Part shown: positions 26,129 to 35,222 of the stretch, in pieces | Numbering within the stretch: the stretch's first letter is position 1 | Layout: every line of letters begins with the position of its first letter | From: Muribaculaceae bacterium | GTDB taxonomy: Bacteria > Bacteroidota > Bacteroidia > Bacteroidales > Muribaculaceae | Reading direction: 5' to 3' | DNA: 62,764 nt | Assembly (NCBI GenBank): GCA_022509105.1 | Contig: JAFLTV010000009.1 | Coordinates: forward strand, 1 to 62,764 | The notes under the pieces: model-generated | The model's database searches: none | Seen by the model: the letters and a program-made list of their open reading frames with translations, nothing else | What the model was told of the DNA's origin: nothing | Made by a program: the position numbers and the translations under genes

Positions 26129-29100
26129 TTATGTTTTGCGGCAAATTCACCCGGTTTCATGCCAAACTGTTTTTGAAAACAACGTGAGAAATAACTGCTG
26201 CTGTTGAATCCAACCATATAGCAGATTTCATTAACTCTGTATTTATTTTCAGCCAACAACTCGGCTGCTTTTTTAAGACGTGTGATCTGAATAAGTTCGT
26301 TAGGAGTCACATCCGCAAGACTCCTGATCTTGGCGTATAATCCGCTGCGGCTGATTGCAAGACGCTCGGCTATAAAATCAACATTCAGATCCGGATTTGA
26401 GAAATTCTCTTCTATAAGAGACTGGAGCTTCTTCAGCAACTCGTTGTCCACCTCAGTTTGAGCTATAGTTGTTATAGGCTCAAGAGGCATCCGGGAATAT
26501 TTCTTCCTCAGAAGAGCACGCATATCGAGCAAGTTGGCTATCCGGGCATCGAGATAGTTGATTGAAAATGGTTTTTCAACGTATGCGTCGGCTCCGGATT
26601 TCATAGAAGTGATTTTTGAAGCATTGTCAGTCTTGGCTGTGAGCATCACGAAGGGTATGTGACTGTAGTTTTCATCATTCCTGATTTTACGCAGGAATTC
26701 CTCACCATCCATCTCCGGCATCATCCAGTCGCAGATGATCAGGGAAACAGGCTTTTGATCCATTTTCTCTAAAGCCTCAAGCCCGTTGGAGGCTGTCATG
26801 ATTTCATAATTCCTTTCAAAATGAGAAGATATGAAATCCACCATCTCCTTATTGTCATCGACAACCAAAAGCACCGGGTCTTCCTGAGCTGCCGGCTCAT
26901 CGTCTGAAGGCGACATTATTTCACCTCTTTGCTGGGCGCTGATTTCATCCACACTTAGTGTCGGCAAAACATTATCCTGTCTCACCGGAAGAATGACTGT
27001 GAATATCGATCCATGTCCCGGATTGCTTTCAAGCTTTATCTCTCCGCCATGAGCATCAATCACACTTTTTACAATAGAGAGGCCAAGACCTGTGCCACCT
27101 TTGGTTTCATTTATATTGTCCAGAACCTGGAAAAACGGATTGAAAATCTTCTCCTGATTCTCTTTTGAAATACCGATTCCATTATCTTTGACAGAAATCA
27201 TAAACTTATTGCCATCAGCCATCTTTTCACATTTAACCTCAATGAGATCTTTTGTGAATTTCATTGCGTTGTTCAGAAGATTGCTCACAAGCTTCGTAAT
27301 GGCCTCAGGGTCTACATCCACTTCGAGATTGCTGTCGGGGAAATCTGTTTCCAATGTTATACCCTTATGCTCCATAGAGGGCCTGAACCTGTTGACAATA
27401 CTTTCAAGCTGAGCAATAATGTTTTCATGGCGGAAACCGATTGGCAATGCATTATCTTCAACTTTCTTATAATCCAGAAGCTGATTCACTAAAGAAAGGA
27501 GACGTTTGGCATTTCTGTCAATCACCTGGAGGTCGGCCTTGATGGCATCGTTAAATTTCTCTCCGGAAGCCATAACTTTCTCCAGCGGCCCGATAATCAA
27601 AGAAACCGGGGTTCGGATCTCATGAGCAACCACTGTGAAGAAGTTAAGCTTCGAACGGAACATCTCTTTCTCCTGATTGTCGGATATTTTTTCAAGTTCC
27701 TTTAAATGGCTTCTCTCAAGTTTCCAGAGAATAAATCTTACAAAGAGAATCAATATTGTCAAAGCAACAAGAAGATAGAGAAGCTTCATCAAGGTTGAGA
27801 GATACCACACGGGTTTGACAACTATTTTCAGACTTATTCCATCTTCATTCCACACTCCGTCGCTATTTGCACCGACAACTTTTAGAGTGTAAGTTCCGGG
27901 AGGCAGATTGGAATAAGAAGCCCCGTTGACACCATCGCTTTCATGCCATGATTTATCGAAACCTTCAAGTTTGTATTTATATCTGTTGGCCTGGGGGTTG
28001 TCGTAAGAAAGGGCTGAAAAGAAAACAGTGAATGTATGGTCGGAATTGTCAAGTTCCAACTTGTCTATCGAATTAAGGGAGGATGGAAGAGGTTTATCAC
28101 CTACTTCAATAGGGTTATTGATCAGATTGAGTGACGTAAATTTCAGATTCGGCACTCTTGAATTTGAACTGACGGCAAGGGGATCAATAGCTGAGAAACC
28201 GTTTACGTTTCCGAAATATAATCTGCCGTCGGAAGCAGTCAGTGATGAGCCCGGAAGAAACTGATTCTCACCCAAACCGTCGGAAACGTCGAAATTTCTC
28301 CAGTTGCCGTCACTTTTCAGGAGGATCATACCATTGTTTGATGACACCCAGATATCATCTCCCGATTTTTCCAAAGAATTAGCCGGTACTCCTTCGGGAT
28401 AACCTTCCAACGGAAGAAAATTATTCTCTGCTGAATTATATTTGCAAACTCCCTTGGGAGTGGAAATGAAAATCTGATTGCCCTCTATAATCTTTATACT
28501 GTTGATATGATTATGAGGCAAAGAATTTTTCTCTCCTGTGTTTTTGAATCTAACCAGTTCCCTTGTGAAAGGATTATATTTAAACAGTCCCTTACCCTGA
28601 GTCGCAAGCCAGAGAGCTCCATTGCTATCTTGATCAATATCTGTGATCCAGGCCTTCAAATCGCATACTTTTTCAAAAAGATTTTTCTCAGGATTAAAAA
28701 GAGTCAGATTCTGAGTCGCGCCCATCCATATTTTTCCTGAAGCATCACGAAGAATTGCATAACAACTTGTCCGTTTTTCGCCTTCCACCGGTATTTGTGT
28801 CCATTTTCCGGAATTAATATCCACATATCCCGCACCATCGGTATACATCCCTACCCAAAGACGGTTGCCATCGCTACAAAGGGCATTGATATTATCTGCC
28901 TCTTTATGGTCCGTCAAGGAATATCGGCGGAAATTACGTGTCTGAGGATTATATTGACATAAACCCCCGTCGGCTGTGCCTATCCATATATTGCCGTTTT
29001 GGTCTTCACATAATCTTGAAACAACGTTTCCGGCAACAGAGTTCGTGTATAATGAATGGTGCCAGCTATGGAATCTGGATGAGACTTTGCCCAGATAATT

Positions 29101-30096
29101 AATACCTCTATAGAATGTGCCGATCCAAATTCCGCCATCAGAATCCTTTGTTATCGGGTATACGAAACGTCCGCTCATGCTTTCGGGATTGAGCTCGTCT
29201 TGAAGATACACACAACAGTCTCCGCTCATTAAATCAAGAAGCATAAGGCCGCTGTCAGATCCTACCAAAAGAAGGTCCGGCGAATATTGGGTGATAGAAT
29301 GGACATGCCATAAAGGCACAACATCATTATGACAGAATCTTTTTCCTTCTCCGCTTGTGCCGTTAAACCTCACAAGGCCTTCGTCCCAGGTGCCCAGCCA
29401 ATATTGGCCCCGGTCGTCTTTCATTAATGTCGACCCGCTAAAATTTCTTTTTACTCCGTCGACTGTAAGAAGGAATTGTCTGAACTGAGATTCCCTCCGG
29501 TCAAATTTAAATATATAACCCTCGCCATAATTGCAGACAGCCCAGATGGTGTTTAAATCATCTATATATATTTTTGAAATATAATTGGCAGTCTCGGAGA
29601 ATGTGTAATTTTTAGCTAATTTTCCGTCGGAAGTAATTTTATAAATACCCTCTTTTTCAACCGAGACCCATACAGTGTCATCCTGATCCACTGCGAGGCT
29701 CAGAATATTGCCGCTGAGATATTCCTTTTCATTATCAATAACAGGCAGAAGGGCTAATTTTTCTTTATAGGGGTCGTAGCCGTAAAGACCTTTGTCTGTG
29801 CCGACAAGAAGCCCCTCTTTGTAAGGAGCTAAAGTCATTACATAAACATCCTCTTCCGGTTTTTGGGGATTTAAGGGTTCAAAAACTTTTGTATGTCTGC
29901 CGTCATATCTGACCAGACCTCCGTCTGTCGCAAACCACATGAAGCCATCGGCATCCTGCACAATATCTCTGACACGATTCGAAGGAAGCCCGTTTTCCGT
30001 GCTGATATGGACAAAATTGAAGTCAGGCCCCCTTAATTCTGCTGAAGAAATTAAAGGAACTAATAAAAGTATTAATATTTGAAGAAGTTTTCTCAA
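26125..30096 (-). CDS. Hybrid two-component system regulator (HTCS)
   Basis: 1323 residues. A signal peptide leads into a periplasmic sensor made of Reg_prop repeats (two seven-bladed propellers, e.g. GLPSNRVRDIVQDADGFMWF) and a Y_Y_Y domain (about 690-760, YKLEGFDKSWHES). One membrane helix is near 775-795. Then HisKA with His near residue 823 (VVAHEIRTP), ATPase domain (VKDNGIGIS, GGTGLGLSIVK), receiver domain with Asp near 1122 (LIICDWMMPEMDG), and a C-terminal AraC-type helix-turn-helix (about 1215-1320). All regulatory parts are intact. HTCS proteins bind a breakdown oligosaccharide in the periplasm and activate their locus; predicted sites are the paired 21-bp repeats at 44755, 45958 and 46019. 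Confidence 0.95.
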   Translation of the reverse strand: MRKLLQILILLLVPLISSAELRGPDFNFVHISTENGLPSNRVRDIVQDADGFMWFATDGGLVRYDGRHTKVFEPLNPQKPEEDVYVMTLAPYKEGLLVGTDKGLYGYDPYKEKLALLPVIDNEKEYLSGNILSLAVDQDDTVWVSVEKEGIYKITSDGKLAKNYTFSETANYISKIYIDDLNTIWAVCNYGEGYIFKFDRRESQFRQFLLTVDGVKRNFSGSTLMKDDRGQYWLGTWDEGLVRFNGTSGEGKRFCHNDVVPLWHVHSITQYSPDLLLVGSDSGLMLLDLMSGDCCVYLQDELNPESMSGRFVYPITKDSDGGIWIGTFYRGINYLGKVSSRFHSWHHSLYTNSVAGNVVSRLCEDQNGNIWIGTADGGLCQYNPQTRNFRRYSLTDHKEADNINALCSDGNRLWVGMYTDGAGYVDINSGKWTQIPVEGEKRTSCYAILRDASGKIWMGATQNLTLFNPEKNLFEKVCDLKAWITDIDQDSNGALWLATQGKGLFKYNPFTRELVRFKNTGEKNSLPHNHINSIKIIEGNQIFISTPKGVCKYNSAENNFLPLEGYPEGVPANSLEKSGDDIWVSSNNGMILLKSDGNWRNFDVSDGLGENQFLPGSSLTASDGRLYFGNVNGFSAIDPLAVSSNSRVPNLKFTSLNLINNPIEVGDKPLPSSLNSIDKLELDNSDHTFTVFFSALSYDNPQANRYKYKLEGFDKSWHESDGVNGASYSNLPPGTYTLKVVGANSDGVWNEDGISLKIVVKPVWYLSTLMKLLYLLVALTILILFVRFILWKLERSHLKELEKISDNQEKEMFRSKLNFFTVVAHEIRTPVSLIIGPLEKVMASGEKFNDAIKADLQVIDRNAKRLLSLVNQLLDYKKVEDNALPIGFRHENIIAQLESIVNRFRPSMEHKGITLETDFPDSNLEVDVDPEAITKLVSNLLNNAMKFTKDLIEVKCEKMADGNKFMISVKDNGIGISKENQEKIFNPFFQVLDNINETKGGTGLGLSIVKSVIDAHGGEIKLESNPGHGSIFTVILPVRQDNVLPTLSVDEISAQQRGEIMSPSDDEPAAQEDPVLLVVDDNKEMVDFISSHFERNYEIMTASNGLEALEKMDQKPVSLIICDWMMPEMDGEEFLRKIRNDENYSHIPFVMLTAKTDNASKITSMKSGADAYVEKPFSINYLDARIANLLDMRALLRKKYSRMPLEPITTIAQTEVDNELLKKLQSLIEENFSNPDLNVDFIAERLAISRSGLYAKIRSLADVTPNELIQITRLKKAAELLAENKYRVNEICYMVGFNSSSYFSRCFQKQFGMKPGEFAAKHK

Positions 30097-30149
30097 TTAA
30101 AGTAAAAAAGATAACGAAGATAACAGAATTTCTGATTTGTAAAAAATTC

Positions 30150-31505
30150 TTATCGGTTGATTTTTATGGAATATGGCCATTGAGCGTCACCGGGATTATC
30201 CGGACCGTCAACATTTTGCCAATGTTCCGTAGGCGCTCCCATAACCACAAGCCATAGTTTTTCTATATCTCCGGATTTCGGTGTTTTGAATGTGACTTTC
30301 CCTTTAGCCTTGTCTTGCATTTCTCCGTATATCTCCTTTCCATTTTTATCTACTGCTACAAAGCCATAACGCCAGCCGGCTTTTTCAGGATTCTTGGAAA
30401 CATATCCGGGAGCCCCTGCTTCTCCTTTGAACTCAACCGTTAAATTCTTGCCGGGTGCGGGCACTTCCAAAGGGATGACATTAAAGCCATAGTTTTCAGG
30501 AGCGTTCTTCTGAGATATTCTTTGCCAACCCTTTTCCGGATCATTGAATTCCGTGTGCCAGATATCAGTGTAACCCCTTGTGTAATCACGAACGCGATCT
30601 ATATCCCAGTTCACGAGACGAGCATAGTTTTTAAACATCTCGTCGTTGAAATCTTTCTGGGAAAGATTGTTAAGTCTCATATAGGTCATGGCAGGATCTT
30701 CACCCTTTTTTCCCTGGCGAAACAATTCAGCGATGAAAGGTCGGCCATGCTTTTCGCCCCATAATTCAATCACATAAGGAGAATGATATATATTGTCAAG
30801 ATGCAGAAAAGCTTTATGAGTTAGATCGGAAAATGCCTGCAAGTGATAATTCTCATCCTTTTGCCATTCGGGATTCACCTGCCAGAGCATCCATTGCGAA
30901 GTCATCTCGAAGAAACCGTTTCCACCCCAAGCCTCGCCTTCTCCGTCGCAGATGATTTGACTCTGGAAAGAATGTCCGAGTTCATGAGCAATGCAATTAA
31001 GCCTTTCATCCTGCACTCTGTTGGGAGCTATCCACAATGTACCGATCTCTTGGTCATAATCCCCTCCGAAAGCTGTCCCCTCTAAGGAATAATCGAGCAT
31101 CACCATCATCTTGTAGTCATTAGCCTTTGAGCCCGGCTTTGTAAATTGGAGGGAATCCTGAAAGAAACCATAGAAATTCTCTAATTTCGAAAGCAGATTT
31201 GGAAGGTCTACTTTCATATTATGGCGAACTGTTTCTCCTTTTTCTGTCTGTTGAATAAAATCAGGAGCCGTAGCGATATTGTCACCGAAAGCAGGTGCCC
31301 AGAAAAGCACAATGTTGTCTGTCGAGACCATCCTGCTTTTATCCCATTTTTCTGCATCCCATCCGAATTCGATATCTTCGTCAAATCCGGAAGTGTCATG
31401 GGCAACTGACGGCTTCGGTATATAGATTTTCTTTTGATCCATCACTTCACCCGAAATATATCCGGCGGAAAGAACTGAGATTAGAAGAAAAATGAGCTGT
31501 TTCAT
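30150..31505 (-). CDS. Exported zinc metallopeptidase-like protein (DUF6055-type)
   Basis: 451 residues with an N-terminal signal peptide. Zinc motif His174-Glu175-x-x-His178 in CIAHELGHSFQSQI. The C-terminal part (GFVAVDKNGKEIYG, then LWLVVMGAPTEHW and AQWPYSIKI) lines up with the same region of the larger peptidase at 32957-35218, so they are paralogues with different accessory domains. I recall this core as DUF6055, not firmly. Peptidase activity is predicted from the motif only. Confidence 0.7.
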   Translation of the reverse strand: MKQLIFLLISVLSAGYISGEVMDQKKIYIPKPSVAHDTSGFDEDIEFGWDAEKWDKSRMVSTDNIVLFWAPAFGDNIATAPDFIQQTEKGETVRHNMKVDLPNLLSKLENFYGFFQDSLQFTKPGSKANDYKMMVMLDYSLEGTAFGGDYDQEIGTLWIAPNRVQDERLNCIAHELGHSFQSQIICDGEGEAWGGNGFFEMTSQWMLWQVNPEWQKDENYHLQAFSDLTHKAFLHLDNIYHSPYVIELWGEKHGRPFIAELFRQGKKGEDPAMTYMRLNNLSQKDFNDEMFKNYARLVNWDIDRVRDYTRGYTDIWHTEFNDPEKGWQRISQKNAPENYGFNVIPLEVPAPGKNLTVEFKGEAGAPGYVSKNPEKAGWRYGFVAVDKNGKEIYGEMQDKAKGKVTFKTPKSGDIEKLWLVVMGAPTEHWQNVDGPDNPGDAQWPYSIKINR

Positions 31506-31544
31506 GATTTTAGTCTTTTTGTTGGTTTTTTGTTTTCTTATCTC

Positions 31545-32873
31545 CTATAAATTCGGGATAAAGGAATCGAGATAGATTATGCGGTTGTTAAGCCAGTTTT
31601 TCATCGAGGTTATCTGTCCCTTATATTGAGTGCGGATAGGCCACATATCCTCTTCCAATTGCCACCAATAGTCTGAAACATATTCCGCTGTTTTGTTCCA
31701 GACAAGTTCATGGTTATTCTTGATTTTCTTCCATTCTGTTTTATAAATTGCTATAAATTCGGGATGACGGAAAAGATCCGTAAAGAACCTCGGTGGATTA
31801 TATCGTGCATTTTCTCGAGTATAAGGATTTGTTCCCATAACCAATTCCCGTGGATTGGCAAAATATCTATGGCCTGTGTACATGTCACTCCAGTCGAAGT
31901 CGAAACCTCCGTCAAAATCCCATAAGGGCCCTAAAGTCCATTTTTCTCCTACACCCTTATGGATGTACATAGAACGCGGAGCATCCAGTTCAACGTTATA
32001 TACTAATTCCTGTATCAAAAGGAAATCAGCCATGGATGTAACATCCAGAATTTCTTCTACTTCTGCGTATGTGCCTCTCTTAATTGTCTGTTCAAGTCTG
32101 TTGAATTCTTCACGAATTGCTTCCAGCTGAGCCGGTGACTGATTTTCAGGATTTTTCACACAAACCGGCATATCATAGGTAATCGACCAGAAATTATCCG
32201 GTTCATTGGAGTAGTAAGGCCCGTCGTCAGCATCGAGGCTTAAGAGATATCCCTCTTTTTCATCTATATTGACACGGTTTTCACCTTGCTGCACCTGTTC
32301 TGTGAGATGATAAAGGCCCATTTCCTGGCCGTTCAAATGCAACCACACATAACGGTTATGATTTGTGTAGGGCATATTCATGGTCTGACCCATTTCAAAA
32401 ACATAAGCATTCATTAGGTCGGTCGGATCGCGGTATTCAGCCAATAACACCCAGCTTTTTGCCTTCCCAAGACCCAAAACAGATTGTTTCTTGTCAAATT
32501 TTATACGGTAAGGCTTCTTAGGATACCATTCCCATGTGGAGTTTCCTCGTCCGCGGATTCCTGCCGAAATATCTTCAAAATTCCAGTCTACGTTGTCACT
32601 TTCCATTGAAACAGTGCAATTCACATAATTTTCCTTCGATTCAATCTTGGCGTGATTTTCTGTTTCAATATAAATATGATGAACGCGGAATTCCATATCG
32701 CGCGTATCTTCGGGCTCTCCTTCCGGTTCCTCCTCTTCCGGCTCCTCTTCTTCCGGTTCTTTATCATCCGGAGTTTCTATTTCCTGCGGTGGTGTGGGTT
32801 CTTCTATGCTGTCTTCTGCACAACCCCATGTAAGTAAAGCTAAAGAAACTGCTAAAATATAAATTTTTTTCAT
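31545..32873 (-). CDS. CotH-family lipoprotein (kinase-like fold)
   Basis: 442 residues. Lipobox at LTWGCAED (Cys18), then a Pro/Glu-rich tether (about 23-57) that would hold the domain away from the membrane. CotH features: IRGRGNSTW, KPYRIKFDKK, KSWVLLAEYRDPTDLMNAY, HLTEQVQQGENRV, and LGPLWDFDGGFDFDW, whose acidic residues match the metal-binding Asp of CotH kinases. CotH of Bacillus spores phosphorylates Ser in coat proteins. Its presence between two peptidase genes is odd for a glycan locus; Ser-rich extensin peptides are a possible target, a speculation. Confidence 0.8.
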   Translation of the reverse strand: MKKIYILAVSLALLTWGCAEDSIEEPTPPQEIETPDDKEPEEEEPEEEEPEGEPEDTRDMEFRVHHIYIETENHAKIESKENYVNCTVSMESDNVDWNFEDISAGIRGRGNSTWEWYPKKPYRIKFDKKQSVLGLGKAKSWVLLAEYRDPTDLMNAYVFEMGQTMNMPYTNHNRYVWLHLNGQEMGLYHLTEQVQQGENRVNIDEKEGYLLSLDADDGPYYSNEPDNFWSITYDMPVCVKNPENQSPAQLEAIREEFNRLEQTIKRGTYAEVEEILDVTSMADFLLIQELVYNVELDAPRSMYIHKGVGEKWTLGPLWDFDGGFDFDWSDMYTGHRYFANPRELVMGTNPYTRENARYNPPRFFTDLFRHPEFIAIYKTEWKKIKNNHELVWNKTAEYVSDYWWQLEEDMWPIRTQYKGQITSMKNWLNNRIIYLDSFIPNL

Positions 32874-32897
32874 GATTTGTCAGGCTAATTTATTGGT

Positions 32898-32927
32898 AAT
32901 CGGTGGACCGGCAACGATCCACCGATT
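32898..32927. other. Intergenic hairpin inside the SusCD operon
   Basis: AATCGGTGG (32898-32906) pairs with CCACCGATT (32919-32927), a perfect 9-bp stem in the 83-base gap before the CotH gene. No T-run follows on the minus strand. It may lower expression of downstream genes or protect the upstream mRNA. Confidence 0.45.
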
Positions 32928-32956
32928 TATTAATCAACAATAAGATTAATGAAATA

Positions 32957-35218
32957 TTATTCAGTCAATGTTATTGTTATTTCCCAGGTAGCAACATATT
33001 CCTTGCCGTCTTTAAGATAGACAAGCTGCGGGGTCTGTGTGCCGACCATTCCGGGTTCATACTGATCTTCGTAAGGCATCATACCCCAACCAACATCGTT
33101 GAGATCGTTAAATTCTATATAGCTGAATGCGTTTGAACCCCAGCCTACACTGTAGCCTTCTTTGTCAACCCACCATCCGCTTGCATTGGTGTTGCTGTTG
33201 TAAACGAATGTTCCGTCAGGTTGTTTCAAGCGCAATTTAATCTTTCCTTCTGTCGGTTGACCTGAACCGGCAAATAATCCTGCAAGTTCAGCCGGCTGCA
33301 GATGGAATGCCTGTACGAGATCTTTATTATTGGCACCATTGAATGAGCCCATACCATAAGTTGCCTGTGTGTAAGGAACGCTGAAGTTGTAAGAGATTGT
33401 AACATCCTGCATCGGCTTGTCATAATCTATATCCATCTCTTCATATCCTTCCACTTGTGCTCCGCTTATAGTAAATGCATAGGGGAACTGAGCGTCGGTG
33501 AGTTCATTTTCATCCCAGCCGCAGCCGATATATTCCTCCGGAGAACCTTGAACCACAAGGTAAAGAACTTCTGTGTTTGCAGGCACATTGAAAGTAAGTG
33601 ATCCGTTGGCATCCTTACCAACCTCACTGTAAGTGCGTGTTCCGTTGCCATAAGCCACAAAACCGTAACGCCAGCCCATGTTTGACTCGCTGCCGACAGC
33701 AGCCTTATTATAAGTTGCTACTGATTGAGCCTTATCATTTACGATTGCCATGCCGGCATCCGAAGAATGTAAGGGAGCACCGTATGGCAGTCCTTCGAAG
33801 TTAACTGTCACTTCTCCTCCATTAGCCGGAACTGTCAACGCTATGATATTGAAACCTGTTGAACCGGGGCATGAAGAATAAGCAATCTGGAACTTACCGT
33901 TGTCATTTTTAACAAGGTTCTCTTTATACTGACCGCTGACATAGTTCTTCTTGATGGCCGGGAGAGTTTCCATATCGAATGTGGCCATCTTCATGGCATA
34001 GTCAAACAGTTCTTCACGAGTCTTCTGCCAGTCGCCGTCATTATACAAACGAGTGTAAGCCTCGATTGCATCTTCCGGATACCTGCTGTTTTTCCATATA
34101 TTGGCGAATGCTTCGATGCCATGTTTTTCAACCCAATAGGTCTGCAACCAGTAAGAAGCATAACGCATCCATTCATGATGGAAATGACGATGGTGGTTAT
34201 TCAGCCATTCAGTATAGTTATAAGTTGTGAACTGTTCATCCGGATAATCGATATAGCTTTGCCATTGAGCACACTGTTCCCAATAGCCGTTGCCCTGACC
34301 GTTCCAAGGATTATAACGGAATCCGGTTGAGAAATCATGGGGTTCTCCCTGGAGAACTTTATCAGCATAAACCTGATATTGGAATGAGTGACCGATTTCA
34401 TGTCCGATAGTAGAACCTACGGGCTGCATTGTCGACGGAGTCACCCAAAGTGCTCCAATTGTATCGTCATATCCTGACCCGGTTGCTACCCACCATTCCG
34501 GAGTCGGGTCGAGGATATATATCTGCATCTTGTAAAGATCAAGGTAGCTCTTTCCCTGGCCAAGGTCAGCCATGCCAAGTTTGGTTATATTGGTGTCGAA
34601 GAACTTTTCTGCCTTTTCAAGAAGATCATCGATATTGACGGCATTATTGCCGAGTTCAGGATTGCCGGGATCATTGCCAAAGTAATTGATATCCCAGAAC
34701 ACGAAGAAGTGTTCACTCTCTGCGTAATTGCAGAAGTTGAATTTTGCATCCGAGCGAAGAATATTCTTGCCATGTTCTGAATTCACGAAGAACTTGTCAT
34801 AGTTAGGCACGTCGCTTGGTTCGAGAATGATCACATCCGCGGCATATTGATAAACAGAGAAGGATTTTTCCTGTTCCAAGGCCCTGATTTTGAAATTGGC
34901 CGTACGAGCGATACCCGTTGAGTTGTCCTTGGCTGTAATTATAATGCTTACATAGCCGCCGGAACCCGACTTAGTTGAGAATGAAAGCCAGTTGGCATCG
35001 TTTTCATTTTCAAGTTCGAGATTCCAGATGGAACGGCAACTGAAATTGAGAGTGTCTTTACCCTGAGTTCCTTCAAGTGTAAAGGTAGTCGGAAGATTGG
35101 CATCATAACCGATGAGATCACCGTTGTAGGTCACATCATCGTCGTTGCAGGCGGTTAGGCCAAAGCCTAACCCTACAACCATTAATGTTCCGAATAATAT
35201 CTTTTTTATGAGTTTCAT
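32957..35218 (-). CDS. Lipoprotein zinc metallopeptidase with BACON and DUF4859 domains
   Basis: 753 residues. Lipobox GLTACNDDD (Cys24). Domains in order: BACON-like beta-sandwich (about 42-128, WNLELE then WLSFSTKSGSGG), catalytic zincin region with His273-Glu274-x-x-His277 in GSTIGHEIGHSFQYQV, a beta-domain shared with the 451-aa paralogue (GFVAYGNGTRTY, LYLVVQGSPEEY), and a C-terminal DUF4859 module (about 625-753, WWVDKEGYSVGWGSNAF). BACON domains commonly bind or space out surface glycan enzymes. It lies 4 bases after the DUF4859 surface lipoprotein gene, so it probably works at the cell surface next to SusCD. Confidence 0.75.
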   Translation of the reverse strand: MKLIKKILFGTLMVVGLGFGLTACNDDDVTYNGDLIGYDANLPTTFTLEGTQGKDTLNFSCRSIWNLELENENDANWLSFSTKSGSGGYVSIIITAKDNSTGIARTANFKIRALEQEKSFSVYQYAADVIILEPSDVPNYDKFFVNSEHGKNILRSDAKFNFCNYAESEHFFVFWDINYFGNDPGNPELGNNAVNIDDLLEKAEKFFDTNITKLGMADLGQGKSYLDLYKMQIYILDPTPEWWVATGSGYDDTIGALWVTPSTMQPVGSTIGHEIGHSFQYQVYADKVLQGEPHDFSTGFRYNPWNGQGNGYWEQCAQWQSYIDYPDEQFTTYNYTEWLNNHHRHFHHEWMRYASYWLQTYWVEKHGIEAFANIWKNSRYPEDAIEAYTRLYNDGDWQKTREELFDYAMKMATFDMETLPAIKKNYVSGQYKENLVKNDNGKFQIAYSSCPGSTGFNIIALTVPANGGEVTVNFEGLPYGAPLHSSDAGMAIVNDKAQSVATYNKAAVGSESNMGWRYGFVAYGNGTRTYSEVGKDANGSLTFNVPANTEVLYLVVQGSPEEYIGCGWDENELTDAQFPYAFTISGAQVEGYEEMDIDYDKPMQDVTISYNFSVPYTQATYGMGSFNGANNKDLVQAFHLQPAELAGLFAGSGQPTEGKIKLRLKQPDGTFVYNSNTNASGWWVDKEGYSVGWGSNAFSYIEFNDLNDVGWGMMPYEDQYEPGMVGTQTPQLVYLKDGKEYVATWEITITLTE

Positions 35219-35222
35219 GTTG

